From Piscinibacter sp. (GTDB lineage: Bacteria; Pseudomonadota; Gammaproteobacteria; Burkholderiales; Burkholderiaceae_C): 64,000 bases of DNA. The notes beneath the pieces are model-generated. The model made no database searches and was not told where the DNA came from. It saw nothing but the letters and a program-made list of their open reading frames with translations. Where the stretch lies: assembly GCA_017983795.1 (NCBI GenBank), contig JAGOAS010000006.1, positions 1 to 64,000 on the forward strand, read 5' to 3'. This document shows positions 41,086 to 49,703 of this stretch, piece after piece. Every line of letters begins with the position of its first letter. The stretch's first letter is position 1. A program made the position numbers and the translations under genes.

Positions 41086-43032
41086 GTGCAGACCACCTTC
41101 CCCCGATTGATGCTCGATCACGCCGCCCGGCGCCCCGACGCGCCGGCGCTGCGCGAGAAGGTCTACGGCATCTGGCAGACGCTCACCTGGGCGCAGGTGG
41201 CCACGCTGGCGCGCGAGATCGCCGGCGGCCTCGCGGCGGCCGGCATGAAGCGTGACGACCACGTCGTGGTGGTGGGCGACAACCGCCCGCGCCTGTACGC
41301 CACCATGCTGGCCGCACAGTGGCTGGGCGCGGTGCCCATCCCGCTGTACCAGGACGCGGTGGCCGCGGAGTTCGTCTTCCCGATCAACAACGCCGAGGTG
41401 GCCTTCGCCATCGTCGAAGACCAGGAGCAGGTCGACAAGCTGCTCGAGATCCGCGAGCAGTGCCCGCAGCTGCAGCGCATCTGGTACGACGATCCGCGCG
41501 GCCTGCGCAACTACAGCGAGCCGGGGCTGGCCTCGCTGGATGCGCTGATCGACGAAGGCCGGCGCTTCGTCCAGGCGAACCCGAAGCAGCTGGCCGCCGA
41601 ACTCGAGCGCGGCCGCCCCGGCGACGTGGCGGCGATGTTCTTCACCTCGGGCACCACCGGCAACCCGAAGGGCGTGGTGCACACGCACTTCACGCTGCTC
41701 GACCGCGCCAAGGCCGGCGCCGATTTCGACAAGCTGACCGAGCGCGAAGAGGTGCTGGCCTACCTGCCGCCCGCCTGGATCGGCCAGAACATCTTCAGCT
41801 ATGCGCAGTGGCTGGCCTGCGGCTACGTGGTGAACTGCCCCGAGTCGGCCGCCACGGTGACGATCGACCTGAAGGAGATCGGCCCGACCTACTACTTCGC
41901 GCCGCCGCGCATCTTCGAGGGCCTGCTCACCAGCGTGATGATCCGCATGGAGGACGCCGGGGCGATCAAGCGCGGGCTGTTCCACTTCTTCATGAGCGTG
42001 GCCAAGAGCGTGGGCCCGGCGCTGATGGACGGCAAGCCCGCAAGCATGATCGACCGCCTCGCCTACGCGCTGGGCAACCTGATGATCTACGGCCCGCTGC
42101 GCAACACGCTGGGCCTTTCGCGCGTGCGCGTGGCCTACACGGCGGGCGAGGCGATCGGGCCCGACCTGTTCCGCTTCTACCGCTCGATCGGCATCAACCT
42201 CAAGCAGCTCTACGGCTCGACCGAGACCGCGGTGTTCGTCTGCCTGCAGCCCGACCACGAGGCGCGCGCCGACACGGTGGGCGTGCCCATCGCCGGCGTC
42301 GAGGTGAAGCTCACCGACAGCGGCGAGATCCTCATCAAGTCGCCCGGGCTGCTCAAGGAGTACTACAAGAACCCCGCCGCCACCGCCGAGGTGCTGACGG
42401 CCGAGGGCTGGTACCACACGGGCGACGCCGGCTTCCTCGATGCCGGCGGGCACCTGAAGATCATCGACCGCGCCAAGGATGTCGGCCGCATCGTGGGCGG
42501 CACGAACGACGGCGCGATGTTCGCGCCCAAGTATGTGGAGAACAAGCTCAAGTTCTTCCCGCACATCAAGGAGGCGGTGGCCTTCGGCGACAAGCGCGAG
42601 CGCGTCTGCGCCTTCATCAACATCGACTTCGAGGCGGTGGGCAACTGGGCCGAGAAGCGCAACCTGCCCTATGCCGGCTACACCGATCTGGCGGGCAAGC
42701 CGGAGGTGGTCGAGCTGATCCGCGAGTGCGTGCAGAAGGTCAACGCCGACCTCGCCGCCGACGCGATGCTGGCGGGCAGCCAGATCAGCCGCTTCCTCAT
42801 CCTGCACAAGGAGCTCGACGCCGACGACGGCGAGCTCACCCGCACGCGCAAGGTGCGCCGCGGGTTCATCGGCGAGCGCTACCAGGTGCTGCTCGACGCG
42901 CTGTACGGCGGCAAGACCGAGCAGTACATCGAGACGCAGGTGAAGTTCGAGGACGGCCGCACCGGCATGGTCTCGGCGACGCTGAAGATCGCCGACGCCA
43001 AGACCTTCCCCGCCATGCAGAAGGCAGCCTGA
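41086..43032 (+). CDS. Long-chain-type acyl-CoA synthetase (AMP-binding)
   Basis: This 648-residue ligase activates a carboxylic acid to its CoA thioester via an acyl-AMP. It has the ATP loop FTSGTTGNPKGVVHTH (about residue 187), YGSTETAVF, GDAGFLDAGGHLKIIDRAKD, and a C-terminal adenylation region with the long-chain-type insertion (PKYVENKLKFFPHIKEAV). The start is GTG at 41086 with a strong GAGGAG site nine bases before; the next in-frame ATG (41110) would shorten the conserved start. It heads an operon with a LIV-type transporter, so the substrate is probably imported by it. Confidence 0.92.
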   Translation: MQTTFPRLMLDHAARRPDAPALREKVYGIWQTLTWAQVATLAREIAGGLAAAGMKRDDHVVVVGDNRPRLYATMLAAQWLGAVPIPLYQDAVAAEFVFPINNAEVAFAIVEDQEQVDKLLEIREQCPQLQRIWYDDPRGLRNYSEPGLASLDALIDEGRRFVQANPKQLAAELERGRPGDVAAMFFTSGTTGNPKGVVHTHFTLLDRAKAGADFDKLTEREEVLAYLPPAWIGQNIFSYAQWLACGYVVNCPESAATVTIDLKEIGPTYYFAPPRIFEGLLTSVMIRMEDAGAIKRGLFHFFMSVAKSVGPALMDGKPASMIDRLAYALGNLMIYGPLRNTLGLSRVRVAYTAGEAIGPDLFRFYRSIGINLKQLYGSTETAVFVCLQPDHEARADTVGVPIAGVEVKLTDSGEILIKSPGLLKEYYKNPAATAEVLTAEGWYHTGDAGFLDAGGHLKIIDRAKDVGRIVGGTNDGAMFAPKYVENKLKFFPHIKEAVAFGDKRERVCAFINIDFEAVGNWAEKRNLPYAGYTDLAGKPEVVELIRECVQKVNADLAADAMLAGSQISRFLILHKELDADDGELTRTRKVRRGFIGERYQVLLDALYGGKTEQYIETQVKFEDGRTGMVSATLKIADAKTFPAMQKAA

Positions 43033-43034
43033 CC

Positions 43035-43820
43035 ATGGCAGAACGCAAGATCGGCGACGTCATCCTCGACGTCAGGAACATCAGCCTGCGCTTCGGCGGC
43101 GTGAAGGCGCTGACCGACATCAGCTTCGACGTGCGCGAGCACGAGGTGCGCGCCATCATCGGCCCGAACGGCGCCGGCAAGAGCTCGATGCTCAACTGCA
43201 TCAACGGCGTCTACTCGCCGCAGGAAGGCTCGATCACGCTGCGTGGCCAGACCTTCAAGCACATGAACTCGCGCCAGGTGGCCGAATCGGGCATCGCGCG
43301 CACCTTCCAGAACCTCGCGCTGTTCAAGGGCATGAGCGTGCTGGACAACATCATGACCGGCCGCAACCTGCGCATGAAGAGCAACATCTTCCAGCAGGCG
43401 ATCCGCTGGGGCGCGGCCGAGCGCGAGGAGATCGCGCACCGCGAGTTCGTCGAGAAGATCATTGACTTCCTCGAGATCCAGGCCTACCGCAAGACGCCGG
43501 TGGGGCGCCTGCCCTACGGGCTGCAGAAGCGCGTCGACCTCGGCCGCGCGCTGGCCATGGAGCCGACGCTGCTGCTGCTCGACGAGCCCATGGCCGGCAT
43601 GAACGTCGAGGAGAAGCAGGACATGAGCCGCTTCATCCTCGACGTCAACGACGAGTACGGCACCACCATCGTGCTGATCGAGCACGACATGGGCGTGGTG
43701 ATGGACATCTCCGACCGCGTGGTCGTGCTCGACTACGGCAAGAAGATCGGCGACGGCACGCCCGAGGCGGTGCGCAGCAACCCCGATGTCATCAACGCCT
43801 ACCTCGGCACGAGCCACTGA
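43035..43820 (+). CDS. livG: LIV-type ABC transporter ATPase 1
   Basis: This 261-residue ATPase of the branched-chain amino acid transporter family has Walker A IGPNGAGKSSMLNCI, signature LPYGLQKRVDLGRALAM and Walker B LLLLDEPMAGMN. The VYSPQEGSITLRGQ and YLGTSH words are typical of LivG. The start is two bases after the ligase stop. LivG works with LivF. Confidence 0.94.
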   Translation: MAERKIGDVILDVRNISLRFGGVKALTDISFDVREHEVRAIIGPNGAGKSSMLNCINGVYSPQEGSITLRGQTFKHMNSRQVAESGIARTFQNLALFKGMSVLDNIMTGRNLRMKSNIFQQAIRWGAAEREEIAHREFVEKIIDFLEIQAYRKTPVGRLPYGLQKRVDLGRALAMEPTLLLLDEPMAGMNVEEKQDMSRFILDVNDEYGTTIVLIEHDMGVVMDISDRVVVLDYGKKIGDGTPEAVRSNPDVINAYLGTSH

Positions 43821-43829
43821 GAACGCGCC

Positions 43830-44759
43830 ATGGCCTTCTTTCTCGAAACACTCATCGGCGGGCTGATGTCCGGCATGCTGTACTCGCTGATCGCGCTGGG
43901 CTTCGTGCTGATCTTCAAGGCCTCGGGCGTCTTCAACTTCGCGCAGGGCGCGATGGTGCTGTTCGCCGCGCTGGCGATGGCGCGCTTCTCGGAGTGGATT
44001 CCCCAGGGGCTGGGCATCGAGAGCAAGGTGCTGGGCAACCTGCTCGCCTTCGCCGCGGCGATGCTGGTGATGGTGATCGTCGCCTGGCTGATCGAGAAGC
44101 TGGTGCTGGGCAAGCTGGTCAACCAGGAAGGCATCACGCTGCTGATGGCCACGCTGGGCATCACCTATTTCCTCGACGGCTTCGGCCAGACGCTGTTCGG
44201 CAGCCAGATCTACAAGATCGACGTCGGCCTGCCCAAGGACCCGATCTTCCTGCTCGAGGGCGTATTCCAGGGCGGCATCCTGGTCAGCCAGGAGGATCTC
44301 TACGCCGCGGTGATCGCGGCCGCGCTGGTGGCGGCGTTGAGCCTGTTCTTCCAGAAGACCGCCACCGGCCGCGCGCTGCGCGCGGTGGCCGACGACCACC
44401 AGGCGGCGCAGTCGATCGGCATCCCGCTGTCGCGCGTGTGGGTGATCGTCTGGAGCGTGGCCGGCTTCGTCGCGCTGGTGGCCGGCATCATCTGGGGCAG
44501 CAAGCTGGGCGTGCAGTTCTCGCTGTCGGTGCTGGCGCTCAAGGGCCTGCCGGTGGTGATCCTCGGCGGCCTCACCTCGGTGCCCGGCGCGATCATCGGC
44601 GGGCTGATCCTCGGCATGGGCGAGAAGCTCTCCGAGGTGTTCCTCGGCCCGAGGATCGGCGGCGGCATCGAGATCTGGTTCGGCTACGTGCTGGCGCTGC
44701 TGTTCCTGCTGGTGCGGCCGCAAGGGCTGTTCGGCGAGAAGATCATCGATCGCGTCTGA
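43830..44759 (+). CDS. livH: LIV-type ABC transporter permease 1
   Basis: This 309-residue polytopic permease has the LivH words GLMSGMLYSLIALGFVLIFKASGVFNFAQG (helices 1-2 region) and ALRAVADDHQAAQSIGIPLSRVW, the coupling helix. The Glu/Gly-rich segments of the later helices end in LLVRPQGLFGEKI. It starts 9 bases after livG and precedes livM by 18 bases. Confidence 0.93.
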   Translation: MAFFLETLIGGLMSGMLYSLIALGFVLIFKASGVFNFAQGAMVLFAALAMARFSEWIPQGLGIESKVLGNLLAFAAAMLVMVIVAWLIEKLVLGKLVNQEGITLLMATLGITYFLDGFGQTLFGSQIYKIDVGLPKDPIFLLEGVFQGGILVSQEDLYAAVIAAALVAALSLFFQKTATGRALRAVADDHQAAQSIGIPLSRVWVIVWSVAGFVALVAGIIWGSKLGVQFSLSVLALKGLPVVILGGLTSVPGAIIGGLILGMGEKLSEVFLGPRIGGGIEIWFGYVLALLFLLVRPQGLFGEKIIDRV

Positions 44760-44777
44760 GCCAGAGGGAGAACAACC

Positions 44778-45842
44778 ATGCTCTATCGCGAGAACGGCCA
44801 GTTCAAGACCAGCTACCGCGCCGACCAGGCGGTGTTCCCGATCGCGCAGGACCGCCTCGCGATCCTGGCGATCATCGCCGCCGCGATCGTCGTCGTGCCC
44901 TTCGTCGCGCCGGAATACCTGTTCCGCGCCATCCTCATTCCCTTCCTGATCCTCTCGCTGGCGGCGCTGGGGCTGAACATCCTGGTCGGCTACTGCGGCC
45001 AGATCTCGCTGGGCACCGGCGCCTTCATGGCGGTGGGCGCCTACGCGGCCTACAACTTCCAGGTGCGCATCGAAGGCATGCCGCTGATCGCCTCGCTGCT
45101 GCTGGGCGGCGTCTGCTCCACGGCCGTGGGCGTGCTGTTCGGCGTCCCCAGCCTGCGCATCAAGGGCCTGTACCTCGCCGTGGCCACGCTGGCGGCCCAG
45201 TTCTTCGTCGACTGGGCCTTCCTGCGCGTCAAGTGGTTCACCAACGACTCGGCCTCGGGGTCGGTCAGCGTGGCGGGCCTGCAGGTGCTGGGCCTGCCCA
45301 TCGAGACCCCGGTGCAGAAGTACCTGTTCTGCCTGGCCTTCGTGATCGTCTTCGCGCTGATCGCGAAGAACCTGGTGCGCGGCCACATCGGCCGCGAGTG
45401 GATGGCCATCCGCGACATGGACGTGGCCGCCGCGGTGATCGGCATCCGCCCGGTCTACGCCAAGCTCACCGCCTTCGCGGTCAGCTCCTTCATCGTCGGC
45501 GTGGCCGGCGCGCTGTGGGGCTTCGTGCACCTGGGTTCCTGGGAACCGGCGGCCTTCAACATCGACCGCTCGTTCCAGCTGCTGTTCATGGTCATCATCG
45601 GCGGGCTGGGCTCGATCATGGGCAGCTTCTTCGGTGCGGCCTTCATCGTCGTGCTGCCGATCGTGCTGGACAACCTGCCCTACTGGTTCGGCATCCCGAT
45701 CGACACGGCCCTCGCGGCGCACCTGACCTTCATGATCTTCGGCGCGCTGATCGTGTTCTTCCTGATCGTCGAACCCCACGGGCTCGCGCGCCTGTGGTCC
45801 ATCGGCAAGGAGAAGCTGCGCCTGTGGCCCTTCCCGCACTGA
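44778..45842 (+). CDS. livM: LIV-type ABC transporter permease 2
   Basis: This 354-residue permease is LivM-like: LSLAALGLNILVGYCGQISLG is the core signature, followed by GVPSLRIKGLYLAVATLAAQF. The coupling region EWMAIRDMDVAAAVIGI is present. The N-terminus has a 20-residue cytoplasmic extension (YRENGQFKTSYRADQAVFP), often seen in homologues for aromatic or unusual acids. Near-perfect SD AGAGGGAGAA precedes the start. Confidence 0.93.
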   Translation: MLYRENGQFKTSYRADQAVFPIAQDRLAILAIIAAAIVVVPFVAPEYLFRAILIPFLILSLAALGLNILVGYCGQISLGTGAFMAVGAYAAYNFQVRIEGMPLIASLLLGGVCSTAVGVLFGVPSLRIKGLYLAVATLAAQFFVDWAFLRVKWFTNDSASGSVSVAGLQVLGLPIETPVQKYLFCLAFVIVFALIAKNLVRGHIGREWMAIRDMDVAAAVIGIRPVYAKLTAFAVSSFIVGVAGALWGFVHLGSWEPAAFNIDRSFQLLFMVIIGGLGSIMGSFFGAAFIVVLPIVLDNLPYWFGIPIDTALAAHLTFMIFGALIVFFLIVEPHGLARLWSIGKEKLRLWPFPH

Positions 45843-45897
45843 CAGCCCGATCTCACCCACGCACCGACGAGTGCCCTTTCCACCCCTGGAGGCAGAC

Positions 45898-47226
45898 ATG
45901 AAACTGAAATCGATCTCGACGGCCATCGTCATCGCGGCCGCCGCGGCGGCCGGCCTGGCCACGAGCACGGCCTTCGCGCAGGCGAAGGAGCAGTTCTTTC
46001 CCGTGCTCGTGTACCGCACCGGCGCGTACGCTCCCAACGGCGTGCCCTGGGCCAACGGCTACGTCGACTACCTCAAGTACACCAACGCCAAGGGCGGCAT
46101 GAACGGCGTGAAGATCACGTACGAGGAGTGCGAGACCGGCTACGCCACCGACAAGGGCGTGGAATGCTACGAGCGGCTCAAGGGCAAGGGCGCGACCGTG
46201 TTCCAGCCGCTGTCCACCGGCATCACCTTCGCCCTGACCGAGAAGGCCCCCGGCGACAAGATCCCGCTGATCACGGCCGGCTACGGTCGCAGCGAGAGCC
46301 AGGACGGCAACGTCTTCAAGTGGAACTTCCCGATCGCCGGCACCTACTGGGTGGCCGCCGACGCGCTGGTGCAGCACGTGGCCAAGAAGGAAGGCGGGCT
46401 GGACAAGCTCAAGGGCAAGAAGATCGCGCTCGTCTACCACGACAGCCCCTACGGCAAGGAGCCGATCCCGCTGATGCAGGAGCGCAGCAAGCTGCACGGC
46501 TTCGACCTGCAGTTGCTGCCGGTCACGGCGCCGGGCGTGGAGCAGAAGGCCACCTGGCTGCAGATCCGCCAGAGCCGGCCCGACTACGTCTTCCTGTGGG
46601 GCTGGGGCGTGATGAACTCCACCGCGATCAAGGAGGCCGTGGCCACCGGCTACCCGCGCGAGAAGATGTACGGCGTGTGGTGGGCGGGCGCCGAGCCGGA
46701 CGTGAAGGACGTCGGCGACAGCGCCAAGGGCTACAACGCCGTGACGATGCAGCACGGCACCGAGACCGGCTCGAAGATCGTGCAGGAGATCCTCAAGGAA
46801 GTGCACGGCAAGGGCCAGGGCACGGGGCCGAAGGAGGAAGTCGGCCAGGTGCTGTACATGCGCGGCGTGATGAGCGCGATGTTCGCCGTCGAAGGCGTCA
46901 AGCGCGCCCAGGAGCGCTACGGCAAGGGCAAGGTGATGAGCGGCGAGCAGACCCGCTGGGGCCTGGAAAACCTGGCACTCGACCAGAAGAAGCTGGATGC
47001 GCTCGGTTTCGCCGGTGTGATGCGTCCGGTGTCCACCTCCTGCGCCGATCACATGGGCGCCAACTGGGCCCGCGTGCACACCTGGGACGGCAGCAAGTGG
47101 CAGTTCAGCTCCGACTGGCTGCAGGCCGACGAGTCGATCCTGAAGCCGATGGTGAAGGCCGCCGCCGACAAGTACGCAGCGGAGAAGAAGCTCACGCGTC
47201 GCACCCCCGAAGACTGCCAGAGCTGA
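45898..47226 (+). CDS. LIV-type ABC transporter substrate-binding protein
   Basis: This 442-residue periplasmic binding protein has a signal peptide (IVIAAAAAAGLATSTAFA) and the Peripla_BP_6 fold. Words: PWANGYVDYLKYTNAKGG, KITYEECETGYATDKGVECY, PLITAGYGRSESQDGNVFKW. It is larger than LivK (about 370). The cysteine pair in EECETGY...VECYERL and the C-terminal SCADHMGANWARVH suggest disulfides. The substrate is not identifiable from sequence. The start at 45898 follows a CTGGAGGCA site. Confidence 0.88.
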   Translation: MKLKSISTAIVIAAAAAAGLATSTAFAQAKEQFFPVLVYRTGAYAPNGVPWANGYVDYLKYTNAKGGMNGVKITYEECETGYATDKGVECYERLKGKGATVFQPLSTGITFALTEKAPGDKIPLITAGYGRSESQDGNVFKWNFPIAGTYWVAADALVQHVAKKEGGLDKLKGKKIALVYHDSPYGKEPIPLMQERSKLHGFDLQLLPVTAPGVEQKATWLQIRQSRPDYVFLWGWGVMNSTAIKEAVATGYPREKMYGVWWAGAEPDVKDVGDSAKGYNAVTMQHGTETGSKIVQEILKEVHGKGQGTGPKEEVGQVLYMRGVMSAMFAVEGVKRAQERYGKGKVMSGEQTRWGLENLALDQKKLDALGFAGVMRPVSTSCADHMGANWARVHTWDGSKWQFSSDWLQADESILKPMVKAAADKYAAEKKLTRRTPEDCQS

Positions 47227-47247
47227 GCGACCCCGGAGCGAGCGCCC

Positions 47248-48054
47248 ATGAGCAACGTCATCCTCAACGTGAATGGCATCGAGGTCATCTACAACCACGT
47301 GATCCTCGTGCTCAAGGGCGTCTCGCTGCAGGTGCCGGAAGGCGGCATCGTCGCGCTGCTGGGCGGCAACGGCGCGGGCAAGACCACCACGCTGCGCGCG
47401 GTCAGCAACCTGCTGGCCGGCGAGCGCGGCGAGGTGACCAAGGGGTCGATCGAACTGCGCGGCGAGCGCATCGAGAAGCTCAGCACCGCCGAGATGGTCA
47501 ACCGCGGCGTGATCCAGGTGATGGAGGGGCGGCACTGCTTCGCCCACCTCACCATCGAGGAGAACCTGCTGACCGGCGCCTACACGCGCCGCGACGGCAA
47601 GGCGGCGGTCGCCCGGACGCTGGAGAAGGTCTACAACTACTTCCCGCGCCTGAAGACGCGCCGCGGCAGCCAGGCCGCCTACACCTCGGGCGGCGAGCAG
47701 CAGATGTGCGCCATCGGCCGCGCGCTGATGGCCAACCCGAAGATGGTGCTGCTCGACGAGCCCTCGATGGGCCTGGCGCCGCAGATCGTCGAGGAGGTGT
47801 TCGAGATCGTGAAGGATCTGAACACCAAGGAGCGCGTGACCTTCCTGCTCGCCGAGCAGAACACCAATATCGCGCTGCGCTATGCCGACTACGGCTACAT
47901 CCTCGAGAACGGCCGCATCGTGATGGACGGCGAGGCCAAGGCGCTGCGCGAGAACGAGGACGTCAAGGAGTTCTACCTCGGCATGGGCGGCGGCGACCGC
48001 AAGAGCTTCCGCGACGTGAAGAGCTACAAGCGCCGCAAGCGCTGGCTGGCTTGA
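47248..48054 (+). CDS. livF: LIV-type ABC transporter ATPase 2
   Basis: This 268-residue ATPase has Walker A LLGGNGAGKTTTLRA, signature YTSGGEQQMCAIGRAL and Walker B MVLLDEPSMGLAP, the standard LivF set. A C-terminal tail with DRKSFRDVKSYKRRKRW is longer and more basic than usual LivF. It precedes the small unknown gene by 10 bases. Confidence 0.93.
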   Translation: MSNVILNVNGIEVIYNHVILVLKGVSLQVPEGGIVALLGGNGAGKTTTLRAVSNLLAGERGEVTKGSIELRGERIEKLSTAEMVNRGVIQVMEGRHCFAHLTIEENLLTGAYTRRDGKAAVARTLEKVYNYFPRLKTRRGSQAAYTSGGEQQMCAIGRALMANPKMVLLDEPSMGLAPQIVEEVFEIVKDLNTKERVTFLLAEQNTNIALRYADYGYILENGRIVMDGEAKALRENEDVKEFYLGMGGGDRKSFRDVKSYKRRKRWLA

Positions 48055-48064
48055 GAGAAGCGTG

Positions 48065-48370
48065 ATGGCAGACGACGATTTCGGCGGCTTCGCGGCTCCC
48101 GCGTTCAAGCCCGACGAGGCGCTGCAGCGCGCCAGGCGCGAGCTGCGCGAGATGGGCCTCACCGAGCGCGCCGGCCAGTTCGAGCGTGCGGGCGCGGCCA
48201 TCGCCCGGCTCACGGTCGACGGCGCGGCACTGAAGGCCTCGGTGGTGAAGCGCCCGAGCCGCAACAGCCCCGAGTGGACCCACAAGACCCTGAGCAGCAG
48301 CGCGATGCTGCGCGACTGGACTGCCGAGCTGAAGAAGAAGCTGGCCGGCTGGAGCGACCGCGATGACTGA
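48065..48370 (+). CDS. Small conserved-looking protein before PaaK-like gene
   Basis: This 101-residue acidic-then-basic protein is unknown. It starts with ADDDFGGFAAPAFKPDEALQ and contains REMGLTERAGQFERAGA, and ends with WTAELKKKLAGWSDRDD. No signal peptide or membrane helix is seen. A GTG in frame three bases earlier is an alternative start. The stop overlaps the PaaK-like start by eight bases (48363-48370), so the two are coupled. It may be a small partner of the ligase, but that is inference from position only. Confidence 0.7.
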   Translation: MADDDFGGFAAPAFKPDEALQRARRELREMGLTERAGQFERAGAAIARLTVDGAALKASVVKRPSRNSPEWTHKTLSSSAMLRDWTAELKKKLAGWSDRDD

Positions 48371-49622
48371 TCATTTCGACGCGCTCGAGACGCGCGACCC
48401 GGCCGCGCGCGAAGCGGCGCTGATGGCCGCGCTGCCGGCGCAGGTGGCGCTGTCGAAGAAGACCGCCGCCTTCGGCGCGCTGCTGGCCGGCGTCGATGCA
48501 AGCGCGATCACCTCGCGCAGCGCGCTGGCGACCCTGCCGGTGCTGCGCAAGCACGAGCTGCTGGAGCGCCAGAAGGCGCAGCGCGCGCAGGATCCGTTCG
48601 GCGGCTTCTCCGCGATCGGCTGGCGCGGCCTGCGCGCCGCCGCGGGCGCCAGGCGCGTCTTCCAGTCGCCCGGCCCGATCTACGAACCCGAGGGCGCGGC
48701 CGCCGACTACTGGCGCCTCGCCCGCGCCATGCATGCCGCGGGCTTCCGTGCCTGCGACCTGATCCACAACAGCTTCAGCTACCACCTCACGCCGGCCGGC
48801 TCGATGATGGAAACCGGCGCGCACGCGATCGGCTGCACCGTCTTCGCCGGCGGCGTGGGCAACACCGAGCTGCAGCTGCAGGCGATGCAGGAGCTGCGAC
48901 CGCACGGCTACGCCGGCACGCCCAGCTTCCTGCGCATCCTCTTCGAGAAGGCGGCCGAGGGCGGCATCGCCCTGCCCTCGTTGACCAAGGCGCTGCTCAG
49001 CGGCGAAGCCTTCCCGCCTTCCTTGCGCGACTGGCTGGCCGAGCGCGGCGTGCAGGGCTACCAGTGCTACGCCACCGCCGACGTCGGCCTGATCGCCTAC
49101 GAGACCAGCGCGCGCGAAGGCCTGGTGCTGGACGAGGGCGTGATCCTCGAGATCGTGCGCCCCGGCACCGGCACCCCGGTGCCCGACGGCGAGGTCGGCG
49201 AGGTGGTGATCACCGTGCTGAACCCCGACTACCCCATGGTGCGCTTCGGCACCGGCGATCTCTCCGCCGTGCTGCCGGGCGCCTGCCCGAGCGGGCGCAG
49301 CAACACCCGCATCAAGGGCTGGCTGGGCCGCGCCGACCAGACCGCCAAGGTACGCGGCATGTTCGTGCACCCCAGCCAGGTGGCCGAGGTGGCGCGCCGC
49401 CACCCCGAGGTGAAGCGCGCGCGCCTGGTGGTGGCCGGCGAGATGGCCAACGACACCATGACGCTGAAGGTCGAGGTGGCGGCGGCAGCCGAAGGCCTGG
49501 CCGCGAAACTCGCCGACAGCGTGCGCGACGTGACCAAGCTGCGCGCCGACATCGAGCTGGTCGCGCCGGGCAGCCTGCCCAACGACGGCAAGGTGATCGA
49601 GGACGCGCGCAGCTACCGCTGA
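48363..49622 (+). CDS. PaaK-like AMP-dependent ligase
   Basis: This 419-residue protein resembles phenylacetate-CoA ligases. It has TLPVLRKHELLERQ, LRPHGYAGTPSFLRILFEKA, LLSGEAFPPSLRDWL, and the A5-like word CYATADVGLIAYE. The C-terminal part has RIKGWLGRADQTAKVRGMFV, typical of the PaaK tail, and a hinge DQTAKV. The glycine-rich ATP loop that normally reads SSGTTG is here FQSPGPIYEPEG, so the usual phosphate loop is missing. Substrate is unknown. It is the last tightly spaced gene of the operon; the flavoprotein gene follows after 81 bases. Confidence 0.88.
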   Translation: MTDHFDALETRDPAAREAALMAALPAQVALSKKTAAFGALLAGVDASAITSRSALATLPVLRKHELLERQKAQRAQDPFGGFSAIGWRGLRAAAGARRVFQSPGPIYEPEGAAADYWRLARAMHAAGFRACDLIHNSFSYHLTPAGSMMETGAHAIGCTVFAGGVGNTELQLQAMQELRPHGYAGTPSFLRILFEKAAEGGIALPSLTKALLSGEAFPPSLRDWLAERGVQGYQCYATADVGLIAYETSAREGLVLDEGVILEIVRPGTGTPVPDGEVGEVVITVLNPDYPMVRFGTGDLSAVLPGACPSGRSNTRIKGWLGRADQTAKVRGMFVHPSQVAEVARRHPEVKRARLVVAGEMANDTMTLKVEVAAAAEGLAAKLADSVRDVTKLRADIELVAPGSLPNDGKVIEDARSYR

Positions 49623-49703
49623 GCTCATCTCCGCGGCCACGAAGCCGGCGACTCGGGGACAATGGGCGCCTCACGCCATCCGGCGGCCAAGAACGCTTCA
49701 CCC

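Noticed and set aside
42879-46055. A 1058-codon minus-strand open frame across the LIV transporter genes
   Set aside because: Shadow of livG, livH and livM; composition is typical of antisense frames in GC-rich DNA.
45853-48501. An 882-codon minus-strand open frame
   Set aside because: Shadow of the binding protein and livF; no recognisable domain or start signal.
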